A stretch of 6,369 bases of DNA from Labilithrix luteola (GTDB taxonomy: Bacteria; Myxococcota_A; Polyangia; Polyangiales; Polyangiaceae), in assembly GCA_026225435.1 (NCBI GenBank), contig JAMFST010000898.1:1-6369 (forward strand). The letters are read 5' to 3'. The position numbers were made by a program, and so were the translations under genes. Positions 1-5,973 of this stretch are shown in pieces. Numbering within the stretch: position 1 is the stretch's first letter; each line of letters begins with the position of its first letter. The notes below the pieces were generated by a model. It was not told the DNA's origin. It ran no database searches and saw only the letters and a list, made by a program, of their open reading frames with translations.

Positions 1-566
1 CGCATCTTCGGGCTCGCCACCGGCACGATCTCGTCGGTCACGAACGGCTCGAGCCGCAGCCCGGCCGCGCGCGCGTGCCCCTCGACGATGGCCAGCGGGA
101 GCCGCCCGGCCACCACCTCCGCCAGCACGCGATCGGTGTTCCCCACCTCCAGCCGCAGTGGCGCGCGCGGGTGGATGGCGCGAAAGCCCGTGAGCACGGA
201 CGGCAGCACGTGCGCCGCCACCGTGGTGCTCGCCCCCAGCAGCAGCGGCTCCCCCTCGTCCTCACCGGCGCCGATCTCCAGCGCGGCGCGCTCGAGCGTC
301 GCCTGGACCTCGCGCGCGTAGCGGATCAACCGCTCCCCGTCGGCGGTCGGCACCACCCCGCGCACCGAGCGGCGGAACAGCTGCGCACCGAGCGACTCCT
401 CGAGCCGCCGGATGCGCGCCGTCACCGCCGGCTGCGACGCGTGCAGCGTGCGTGCCGCCGCCGAGATGCGCCCCGCCTCGACCACCGCGAGGAACGTCGG
501 CAGGAGCCCGGGATCGAGCGGGCTCCTCGCCGCCGCGCCAGGGCCCGAGCCCGGCCCCGGGCTCAC
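1..566 (-). CDS. LysR-family transcriptional regulator, CysL/YeiE/CbbR-like (3' end outside window)
   Basis: Cytoplasmic DNA-binding regulator. The 188 visible residues start at a GTG at 566. The winged helix-turn-helix spans about residues 20-80: FLAVVEAGRISAAARTLHAS, then QPAVTARIRRLEESLGAQLF, then RSVRGVVPTADGERL, the classic LysR signature. A linker helix follows (81-105), then the start of the periplasmic-binding-protein-like effector domain (LLLGASTTVAAHVLPSVL, 108-125; LEVGNTDRVL, 139-148; LAIVEGHARAAGL, 158-170). The GASTT...LP...VGN...VEG pattern is what I recall for the CbbR/CysL/YeiE branch, whose members respond to sulfur or carbon metabolites. About 100 C-terminal residues lie outside the window. 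The GTG overlaps the TGA of the upstream lipoprotein gene (GTGA). No Shine-Dalgarno is visible and no ATG exists in this frame, so translational coupling is likely. The N-terminus is about 18 residues longer than usual. The yeiH-type gene nearby fits a role in sulfite/sulfate response; that role is inferred. Confidence 0.9.
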   Translation of the reverse strand, partial: MSPGPGSGPGAAARSPLDPGLLPTFLAVVEAGRISAAARTLHASQPAVTARIRRLEESLGAQLFRRSVRGVVPTADGERLIRYAREVQATLERAALEIGAGEDEGEPLLLGASTTVAAHVLPSVLTGFRAIHPRAPLRLEVGNTDRVLAEVVAGRLPLAIVEGHARAAGLRLEPFVTDEIVPVASPKM

Positions 567-1489
567 TTGCAGGAGACGCTGAAGTCGCTGACCACGCTGC
601 ACTGGTGCTTCTTGCACCCCTTGGCGGCGACGAACGCGTTGTTGCGGCAGATGAGCGACTCGCTCCCGTCCGCGGTGCAGGCCACCTCCGACGGCGTGTC
701 GCACGGGTCACCCACCTGGGCGATGGCGTCGTCGCAGTCGAACTCCATGACCTTGCGGGTCGGGTGCTCCTTGGTGGTGCACGCCTTGGCGCCGCGGCAG
801 GCGTTGTAGTTGGCGAACTTCAGGCTCGCACAGCGGAGCAGCATCGACCGGTCGGCGGTGCAGGCCAGCTCGCCGTCGGCGTGACACGGATCGTTCACCG
901 CGGCGACGTTGTGGTCGCACTTGATGTCGGTCTCCATCCCGTTCTGCATGACGTCGCAGCCCTTCGGCCCCTTGCAGGTGCTCTCGAGCACGAACTTGCC
1001 CCCCTTGCAGGTGAGGTCGCTCTTGCGATCGCTCGAGCAGGAGTAATCCCCCTCCTTGTCGCAGACGTCACCGACGTCGGAGAAGTCGTTGTCGCACTTC
1101 ACCTCGGAGCCGGTCACCGCGCAGCCGTGCGGGCCCTTGCAGGTCGCCTTGAGCGTGAACTTGTTCTTCACGCAGGTGAGCATCGCCTTCTTGTCGACCG
1201 AGCAGGACACGTCGTCCGGCTCGACGCAGCCGTCACCGACGCTGGCCAGGTCGTTGTCGCACTTGACCGTGTTGCCGACGGTCGAGCAGCCCTGCGGCCC
1301 GCCACAGCTGGCCTTCAGGTACGTGCCGTTGATGCAGGCGAGCACGCTCTGCGGATCGGCGCACTCCGCCGTCTCGCCCGTGCAGGAGCCTCCGCCGTCC
1401 TTGCTCTTCGGTTTGCAGGCGCTCGCGAGCACGGTCGCCGCGAGAGCCACTGCCAGAACCACTGCCCGCCCCATTTGTAAACGAATCAT
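563..1489 (-). CDS. Cysteine-rich lipoprotein with five six-Cys repeats
   Basis: Family not recognised. The 308-residue protein begins with a lipoprotein signal peptide: basic n-region (MIRLQMGR), hydrophobic core (AVVLAVALAATV) and a lipobox-like LASAC, with Cys25 as the predicted lipidated residue. The mature part is five tandem units of 45-60 residues, each with six cysteines: C36-C77, C88-C132, C143-C191, C202-C252 and C263-C307. Spacing is near constant (about C-x7-C-x9-C-x10-C-x5-C-x8/14-C). Recurrent motifs are SC/AC-x-D-x4-LxC, the CKGPxGC-type loop, KCDNDxxxVGD, and P/VGD before the next unit. Thirty cysteines suggest three disulfides per unit, so it should act outside the cytoplasm, anchored to a membrane. 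In-frame ATGs at 1498 and 1558 are alternative starts; 1489 or 1498 gives the most normal signal peptide, and none has a good ribosome site. It precedes and overlaps the LysR gene and diverges from the yeiH-like gene. A function in sulfur or metal handling or surface structure is only a guess. Confidence 0.85.
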   Translation of the reverse strand: MIRLQMGRAVVLAVALAATVLASACKPKSKDGGGSCTGETAECADPQSVLACINGTYLKASCGGPQGCSTVGNTVKCDNDLASVGDGCVEPDDVSCSVDKKAMLTCVKNKFTLKATCKGPHGCAVTGSEVKCDNDFSDVGDVCDKEGDYSCSSDRKSDLTCKGGKFVLESTCKGPKGCDVMQNGMETDIKCDHNVAAVNDPCHADGELACTADRSMLLRCASLKFANYNACRGAKACTTKEHPTRKVMEFDCDDAIAQVGDPCDTPSEVACTADGSESLICRNNAFVAAKGCKKHQCSVVSDFSVSCK

Positions 1490-1517
1490 GGTGCGCATTG
1501 GGGGGGAAGACGGCCCA

Positions 1518-1527
1518 GCTTGCAAGC
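1518..1527. promoter_or_regulatory. 10-bp palindrome in the divergent lipoprotein/yeiH-like promoter region
   Basis: GCTTGCAAGC is a perfect palindrome between the divergent lipoprotein and yeiH-like starts. It could be an operator half of a two-site LysR binding region together with the dyad at 1539-1557. Position and symmetry are seen; the role is inferred. No convincing sigma-70 promoter boxes were found for either gene. Confidence 0.25.
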
Positions 1528-1538
1528 ACAGACCGCAC

Positions 1539-1557
1539 TGGCGAAAGTTCCAAGCCA
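1539..1557. promoter_or_regulatory. Candidate LysR operator dyad TGGC-N11-GCCA
   Basis: A perfect 4-bp inverted repeat (TGGC ... GCCA) separated by 11 bases lies about midway between the divergent starts, with an inner GAA-AG-TTC symmetry. LysR-type regulators usually bind interrupted dyads with an N11-type core upstream of a divergent target, so this is the best positional candidate for the adjacent LysR protein. Short dyads arise by chance in GC-rich DNA, so confidence is low. Confidence 0.3.
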
Positions 1558-1626
1558 TCAGCCAGACGGATGTACCATCGCCAAGTACGGCTACCGGAGC
1601 GGATGGTTCGGGGGCACAACGAGGGC

Positions 1627-2613
1627 ATGACGTTCCTCTCCAGCGCTTCGCCGTCCGCCGATCCGGCGCTGATCCTGGTCCCGCTCGGGGCCGTGGTCGC
1701 CCTCCTGCCGCTGCACGTCGTCTTCCCGGGCGTGGCTCTGCTGGCGGGCGCGCTGCTCGGCATGACGCTCGGCAACCCGTACCTGTCGCACACCCGCTCG
1801 TGGGCGAAGAAGCTCCTGTCGATCGCGGTCATCGGCCTCGGCGCGGGGATGGACCTGCGGGTCGTCGCGCGCGCCGGGCTCGACGGCCTCGCCACCACCG
1901 CCATCAGCATCACCGCCTGTCTCGCGCTCGGGGCGCTGCTCACCAAGGTGCTGCGCATCCCGCTCAAGATCGGCGCGCTGGTCACGGTGGGCACGGCCAT
2001 CTGCGGCGGCAGCGCCATCGCCGCCATCGCGCCGGTGCTCAAGGCGGACGAGGAGGAGGCGGGCGTCGCGCTCGGCACGGTGTTCGTCCTCAATGCCGTC
2101 GCCCTCTTCGCCTTCCCGGCGATCGGTCACGCGGTGCACATGGATCAGCACGCCTTCGGCTTCTGGGCGGCGCTGGCCATCCACGACACCAGCTCGGTGG
2201 TCGGGGCAGGGCAGGCCTACGGGTCGACCGCGCTGCAGGTGGCGACCACGGTGAAGCTGGCGCGCGCCCTGTGGATCGTCCCGCTCACCTTCGCGGTCGG
2301 CGCCTGGGCGAAGCGCAGCTTGCAGGGGAGCACCACCGGCACCACCGAGCGCGCCCAGCCGCCGTGGTTCATCGCCGGCTTCCTCGTCGCCGCGGCGCTC
2401 AGTACCTACTGCGAGGTGCTCCATGGCGTCGGCGTCGTCACCAGCATGGCGGCCGCGCATCTCCTGTCGGGCACCTTGTTTCTCATCGGCGCGGGCATCA
2501 CGCGCGCCTCGCTGGCCAAGGTGGGCGTCCGCCCGCTCCTCCACGGCGTGCTCTTGTGGATGGTCGTCGCCTCGCTGTCGCTAGTCGCGGTTCTTCGCGG
2601 CGTCGTCAGCTGA
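1627..2613 (+). CDS. yeiH: YeiH-family (UPF0324) putative sulfate/sulfite exporter, inner-membrane protein
   Basis: Polytopic inner-membrane protein of 328 residues, a normal length for the family, with about ten hydrophobic segments. Family hallmarks are in order: KKLLSIAVIGLGAGMDL (61-77), GTAICGGSAIAAIAPVL (122-138), TVFVLNAVALFAFPAIGH (151-168), FWAALAIHDTSSVVGAG (179-195) and ATTVKLARALWIVPL (206-220). A more hydrophilic loop (229-246) precedes the last three helices. The family is annotated as putative sulfate exporter (Cons_hypoth698); relatives near taurine and cysteate degradation genes are thought to export sulfite or sulfate, but transport is poorly proven. The ATG at 1627 puts MTFLSSASPSADPALILVPL at the N-terminus; an upstream in-frame ATG at 1603 (GGAG three bases before it) adds eight residues and is possible. 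The gene is divergent from the Cys-rich lipoprotein and LysR genes, as expected for a LysR target. Its last 33 bp overlap the convergent dprE1-like gene. Confidence 0.92.
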   Translation: MTFLSSASPSADPALILVPLGAVVALLPLHVVFPGVALLAGALLGMTLGNPYLSHTRSWAKKLLSIAVIGLGAGMDLRVVARAGLDGLATTAISITACLALGALLTKVLRIPLKIGALVTVGTAICGGSAIAAIAPVLKADEEEAGVALGTVFVLNAVALFAFPAIGHAVHMDQHAFGFWAALAIHDTSSVVGAGQAYGSTALQVATTVKLARALWIVPLTFAVGAWAKRSLQGSTTGTTERAQPPWFIAGFLVAAALSTYCEVLHGVGVVTSMAAAHLLSGTLFLIGAGITRASLAKVGVRPLLHGVLLWMVVASLSLVAVLRGVVS

Positions 2614-4272
2614 GCGCGCGAACAAGGTCGAGGCGACCGCCGACACTTCGCCAGGGACCTTCGCCGGGGCCGGGATCACCGGCTCCGGCGTTGCGTCGTC
2701 GACCTCTCCGGCCGCCGGCGCGCGCGGCGGGAACGACACCAGCGTCGGCACCGCGCTCGGCGGCCGGCGCGTCGGCAACAGGCGGCTCCCCGGCTCGGTG
2801 GCGAAGATGCGGCGCCCCAGGTTCGACGAGAGCAGCGCGTCCGGATCGAGCCGCGACTTCAGCTCGAGGAACGTCTTGACCGTGTCGGCGCCGAGGTAGC
2901 GCAGCGCATCCTCCGCCCGCAGCACGCCGTCCTTGGCGAAGTAGAAGCGACCGCCGGCAGCGAGCACCAGCTCGGTCATCTCGCGGGTCATCTCTTCCAG
3001 CGCAGCGGCGCGCCCCGGCGGCACCTTGAAGTCCATCGCCAGCGACCAGCCGTCGAGCGCATGCGTCAGCAGGAAGGCGTCCGGCCGGTGCCGCTTCAGC
3101 ACCGCGAGGTAGCTCGGCATCCCGCGCTTCTGCGACAGCTCGAGGATCTCGCGCAGGGTCGCCTGCGCCGACTCCTTGGGCAGGAACACCTGGTACTGCA
3201 GGAAGCCGCTCGCCCCGTAGGCGAGCCGCCAGTTGGGCACGTAGTCGAGGAGGAAGGCGAAGGCGACGTGCGACTGCAGGTACGTCGTGCCGTTGGAGAG
3301 GCGCGACGAGAGCATCTTCGCGCCGTTCACCAGCCGCACTCCGGCGTTGGTCATGAACGGCTTCATGAAGCGCCAGAGGACCGACTTGGGCACGCCGAGC
3401 ACGTGGTTCGGCAGCGTCTGCCGCTCGACGTGGAAGGACGTCTCCGGATCCGGATCCTCGTCGGCGCGCACGTAGTTGGCGACGTGCAGCTGCCCGCGAC
3501 CGAGCGCGCGCCCGCCCGCGGTGGCGTCCACCCACCCGACCAGGTAGTCGGCCTTGCCGAGGTTCGCCTCGAACTGCGCGAAGGTGTCGGCCAGGTTCGC
3601 CGTTGCCAGCGCCTTCACCCGCAGCCACCCCGTCTCCACCTTGCGCAGCTTCAGCCGGATGCGGGTGAACGCCCCGAGCAACCCGAGCCCGCCGATGGCC
3701 GCGTGGAAGACGTCCGCGTTCTCCTCGCGGCTGCAGCGCAGCGTCTTGCCCTGCGTCGTCAGTAGATCGAAGTCGAGCACGTGGTCGCCGATGGGGCCGA
3801 CCTTGAAGTTGTTCTTCCCGTGCACGTTGGTCGCCAGGCAGCCGCCCAGCGTCGGGCGCATCGTGCCGGGGACGACCGCCGGCCAGTAGCCGTCGGTGAT
3901 GGTTCGCCGCCACAGCCCCTCGATGGTCAGTCCCGGCTGGCACTCGGCGATGCCGCTCACCGGATCCCAGCTGAGCATCCGATCGAGCCCGGTCATGTCG
4001 AGGACGACGCCCCCCTCGTGGATGGCTGCGTCGCCGTAGCTGCGCCCCGAGCCGCGGAAGGCGACGGTGAGCCCGTCGTCGCGCGCGGCCTCGAAGGCGG
4101 CCTCCACCTCCTCGAGCGAGCGAGGCTTCAGGTACAAGCTGGCGGCGCGCATCGACCCGCCGAAGCCGTCGAGCACGCGCAGGGGGGCGCTCGCGCGCAG
4201 GCCGGTATTGCTCGTGCCCGCGACGGCCTTGGTCGCGGAGGTGGACGGCGGGGGCGGCGAGGGATCGCTCAT
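2581..4272 (-). CDS. dprE1: DprE1-like FAD-dependent oxidase (decaprenylphosphoryl-ribose 2'-oxidase type)
   Basis: The 563-residue flavoenzyme has a PCMH/FAD_binding_4 domain (about 45-210) containing AFRGSGRSYGDAA (71-83), the LGGCLATNVHGKNNF stretch (142-156) and IGGLGLLGAFTRIRL (193-207). A C-terminal substrate domain includes RLAYGASGFLQYQVFLP (349-365), GWSLAMDF (408-415) and GGRFYFAKDG (440-449). From memory these align closely with M. tuberculosis DprE1 (461 aa): HGKN, AYGPAGFLQYQ, GWNICVDF and the active-site Lys of TAKD, here Lys447. DprE1 oxidises the 2'-OH of polyprenyl-phosphoryl-ribose to a keto intermediate that DprE2 then reduces. Differences are Ala412 in place of Cys387 and an extra Pro/Ala-rich tail (about 493-563), probably disordered. 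The ATG at 4272 lies two bases after the SDR stop, so the genes are probably translationally coupled. The true acceptor sugar-lipid here is unknown; a related FAD sugar or alditol oxidase is the alternative. Confidence 0.88.
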   Translation of the reverse strand: MSDPSPPPPSTSATKAVAGTSNTGLRASAPLRVLDGFGGSMRAASLYLKPRSLEEVEAAFEAARDDGLTVAFRGSGRSYGDAAIHEGGVVLDMTGLDRMLSWDPVSGIAECQPGLTIEGLWRRTITDGYWPAVVPGTMRPTLGGCLATNVHGKNNFKVGPIGDHVLDFDLLTTQGKTLRCSREENADVFHAAIGGLGLLGAFTRIRLKLRKVETGWLRVKALATANLADTFAQFEANLGKADYLVGWVDATAGGRALGRGQLHVANYVRADEDPDPETSFHVERQTLPNHVLGVPKSVLWRFMKPFMTNAGVRLVNGAKMLSSRLSNGTTYLQSHVAFAFLLDYVPNWRLAYGASGFLQYQVFLPKESAQATLREILELSQKRGMPSYLAVLKRHRPDAFLLTHALDGWSLAMDFKVPPGRAAALEEMTREMTELVLAAGGRFYFAKDGVLRAEDALRYLGADTVKTFLELKSRLDPDALLSSNLGRRIFATEPGSRLLPTRRPPSAVPTLVSFPPRAPAAGEVDDATPEPVIPAPAKVPGEVSAVASTLFARSADDAAKNRD

Positions 4273-4274
4273 CG

Positions 4275-5030
4275 TCAGAGGTTCAGGTGGCGGAAGATGA
4301 AGGAGGGGATGCTGCGGATCACCAGCGCGACCAGCGCCCACTTGCCGGGCACGAAGGCGCTCCCGCTGCCGCCGGCGCGGGCGATGGAAAGACAGCGCCG
4401 CGCCGCCTCGTCGGCCGCGATGGCCCCCTTGATCCCCTTGCCGCGGGTCATCGCCGTGTCGACGAAGCCGGGTTTGATGGTGACCACGTTCACACCGTAG
4501 CGCGACATCCGGTTGCGCAGCGCCTCGAGGAACGTGCTGAGCGCCGCCTTCGAGGTGTTGTACCCCGGGTTGCCGCGCCGCCCGCGCTCGCCGGCGATGC
4601 TGGAGATGCCGAGGATGGTCCCGCTTCGCGCCGCCTCGAAGCGCGCGGCCGCCACGTCCATCCAGGCGATCGCGCCGAGGAGGTTCACCTCGATCATCGC
4701 GCGGTCCTTGGTGAAGGAGTACTCGCCTTCGACCACCTCGGGCATCACACCGGCGGCGTACACCAGCGTGTCGACCCCGCCGAGGTCGCGCTCGATGCGC
4801 TCGAAGAGCGGCGCTGTCTGGTCGAAGTCGACCACGTCGTGCATGTACGTCTGCACCTTGATCTCGGGGTGCTCGTGCTTGATGATCCCGGCGACCCGGT
4901 GCAGCTCGTTCTGCCGCCGGGCGACCAGCGCGATGGCCGCGGCGCCGGTGCGCGCCAGCTCGTGAGCGATCGCCTCGCCGATGCCGGAGGAGGCTCCGAC
5001 CACGATGGCTCGCTGCAGCGGTACGGTCAT
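4275..5030 (-). CDS. dprE2: DprE2-like short-chain dehydrogenase/reductase
   Basis: Classical-type SDR of 251 residues (mycobacterial DprE2 is about 254). It has a Rossmann nucleotide site VGASSGIG (11-18), YAAG (91-94), Asn116 (EVNLLG), Ser144 in ISSIAGERGRRGNPGYNTSK, and the catalytic Tyr157-x3-Lys161. The SSxAGERxRRxN...Y.xSKAxL stretch and the C-terminal IRSIPSFIFRHLNL resemble what I recall of DprE2 (LRHIPRSIFRKLPI), unlike generic SDRs. It is predicted to reduce, with NAD(P)H, the 2-keto intermediate made by the adjacent DprE1-like oxidase, completing a 2'-epimerisation of a polyprenyl-phosphate sugar. The start ATG at 5030 puts the Rossmann strand at residue 7, as usual; the frame is open to an ATG at 5174, but the added 48 residues look non-coding. 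No clear ribosome site is visible. It is the first gene of a two-gene operon and is divergent from tetR. Confidence 0.87.
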   Translation of the reverse strand: MTVPLQRAIVVGASSGIGEAIAHELARTGAAAIALVARRQNELHRVAGIIKHEHPEIKVQTYMHDVVDFDQTAPLFERIERDLGGVDTLVYAAGVMPEVVEGEYSFTKDRAMIEVNLLGAIAWMDVAAARFEAARSGTILGISSIAGERGRRGNPGYNTSKAALSTFLEALRNRMSRYGVNVVTIKPGFVDTAMTRGKGIKGAIAADEAARRCLSIARAGGSGSAFVPGKWALVALVIRSIPSFIFRHLNL

Positions 5031-5201
5031 CGGATCGGCGCCAGTAAACACGAGCGGCTCTTCCCCGTCGAGAGCGGTGGGGTGCGACGGTGGTCTCGCA
5101 CGATGGGCAGCCTCGAGGGATCGCTGCAGGACAAGCTGCCTCGCGGCAGGGCTCGTCAGCAAGAAGGACGTCAAGCGCGTCGACTGCTGAAGTCGCGTTC
5201 G

Positions 5202-5217
5202 GTCGACCAGAGCTGGT
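5202..5217. promoter_or_regulatory. Inverted repeats in the dprE2/tetR divergent intergenic region
   Basis: ACCAG-AG-CTGGT (5206-5217) is a perfect 5-bp inverted repeat with a 2-bp spacer, overlapped on its left by GGTCGACC (5201-5208). A second GTCGAC lies at 5179-5184. The cluster sits about 60 bases upstream of the tetR start, where a TetR-type repressor often binds to control itself and a divergent operon. Symmetry is seen; the function is inferred. Confidence 0.25.
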
Positions 5218-5238
5218 GAAATGAGGGCGGAACAGGGG

Positions 5239-5266
5239 TTGCGCCGCGCCCAGTCGATAATATGAT
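5239..5266 (+). promoter_or_regulatory. Candidate sigma-70 promoter of tetR, possibly giving a leaderless mRNA
   Basis: A TATGAT hexamer (5261-5266; five of six match TATAAT) lies in a short AT-rich patch, 16 bases after a weak -35, TTGCGC (5239-5244). The expected start of transcription is about 5272-5276, essentially at the ATG at 5276. This fits the absence of a Shine-Dalgarno before the gene and suggests a leaderless transcript. The palindromes TGATCA (5263-5268) and CGTACG (5270-5275) overlap the -10 and start, a natural place for autorepression. Confidence 0.4.
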
Positions 5267-5275
5267 CAACGTACG

Positions 5276-5899
5276 ATGGGACGCGCCGAACAGAAGAAGC
5301 AGTCGCACGAGACGATCCTCGACGCCGCCACGCGTCTGCTGCGCGAGCGAGGCGTTGCGGGCGCCCGTGTGGCCGACGTCATGGCCGGCGCCGGGCTGAC
5401 CGTCGGCGGCTTCTACGCTCATTTCGAGTCGAAGGAGGCGCTCGTCGACGCCGCGCTGCGCCGCGCCGCCGGCCACATGCGCGACCGGCTCCTGGTACGC
5501 ATCGAGGACAAGCCGGCCAACGACCGCGCCGAGGTCATCCTCAAGCGCTACCTCTCCGCCGCCCACCGGGACAACCGCGACGGCGGCTGCCCGCTCCCCT
5601 CCGTCGTCGGCGAGATCGGCACCACCGCTCCGGCGCACTCGCCCGTCCTCGCGGAAGAGATGGAGAGGACCTTCCAGGAGCTCGAGCGCCGCACCGCCGA
5701 CGGCACCTCGGTCAAGCCCGGCGCCCCGACGCGACGGGCCGAGGCGATCGCCATGTTCTGCATGATGTACGGCGGGCTCACCCTGGCGCGAGCGCTCGGT
5801 GGGGACCTGTCGGACGAGGTGCTGCGCGCGTGCCGGTCGGTGGGGCGCGCGCTGTTCCGTCATGACGACGGCGCGGAGCTGGCCGAAAAGAAGTCCTAA
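5276..5899 (+). CDS. TetR-family transcriptional repressor with NemR-like central cysteine
   Basis: DNA-binding repressor of 207 residues, typical for TetR proteins. The N-terminal domain has helix 1 (ETILDAATRLLRERG, 12-26) and the helix-turn-helix (ARVADVMAGAGLTVGGFYAHF, 30-50), followed by ESKEALVDAAL. The ligand domain holds DGGCPLPSVVGEIGTT (102-117), where Cys105 falls at about the place of the redox/electrophile-sensing cysteine of E. coli NemR (Cys106, in a similar GCL... context, from memory). Further cysteines are Cys162 and Cys186. The ATG at 5276 is supported by the normal distance to helix 1; no ribosome site is seen. The gene is divergent from the dprE2-dprE1-like operon with 245 bp between starts, so control of that operon plus autoregulation is plausible but unproven. 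The right side is a gene-free stretch, then an insertion sequence. Confidence 0.9.
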   Translation: MGRAEQKKQSHETILDAATRLLRERGVAGARVADVMAGAGLTVGGFYAHFESKEALVDAALRRAAGHMRDRLLVRIEDKPANDRAEVILKRYLSAAHRDNRDGGCPLPSVVGEIGTTAPAHSPVLAEEMERTFQELERRTADGTSVKPGAPTRRAEAIAMFCMMYGGLTLARALGGDLSDEVLRACRSVGRALFRHDDGAELAEKKS

Positions 5900-5973
5900 A
5901 TCACCGAGCGGGATCCTCGTCCATGGATCACGCCGCGACGGACGTACGGGCGGGGGCGGTGGGTCTCCGCCAT

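Noticed and set aside
452..1480. Long plus-strand open frame opposite the lipoprotein gene
   Set aside because: The opposite strand has a signal peptide, lipobox and a five-fold cysteine repeat; this frame is its low-complexity mirror.
1500..1506. Run of seven G, possible phase-variable tract
   Set aside because: It lies upstream of the preferred coding starts and is short for slippage control; a seven-base G run is not rare at this GC content.
1490..1558. Longer start (ATG at 1558) for the lipoprotein
   Set aside because: It would place 23 non-hydrophobic residues before the signal peptide.
1498..1626. N-terminal extension of the YeiH-like protein from an ATG at 1498
   Set aside because: The added residues are polar and non-family-like and would run through the candidate operators; starts at 1603 or 1627 fit better.
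1591..2544. Minus-strand open frame opposite the yeiH-like gene
   Set aside because: Composition is Arg/Asp/Glu/Ala-rich noise, while the plus strand encodes clear YeiH-family motifs.
1056..2879. A 607-codon open frame on the plus strand
   Set aside because: It runs antisense to the lipoprotein gene and out of frame through yeiH. Its translation is Arg/Ala/Gly-rich without domain content, a typical shadow in very GC-rich DNA.
5031..5174. N-terminal extension of the DprE2-like protein from an ATG at 5174
   Set aside because: The 48 extra residues do not resemble SDR sequence, and the family normally starts just before the Rossmann motif, which the ATG at 5030 gives.
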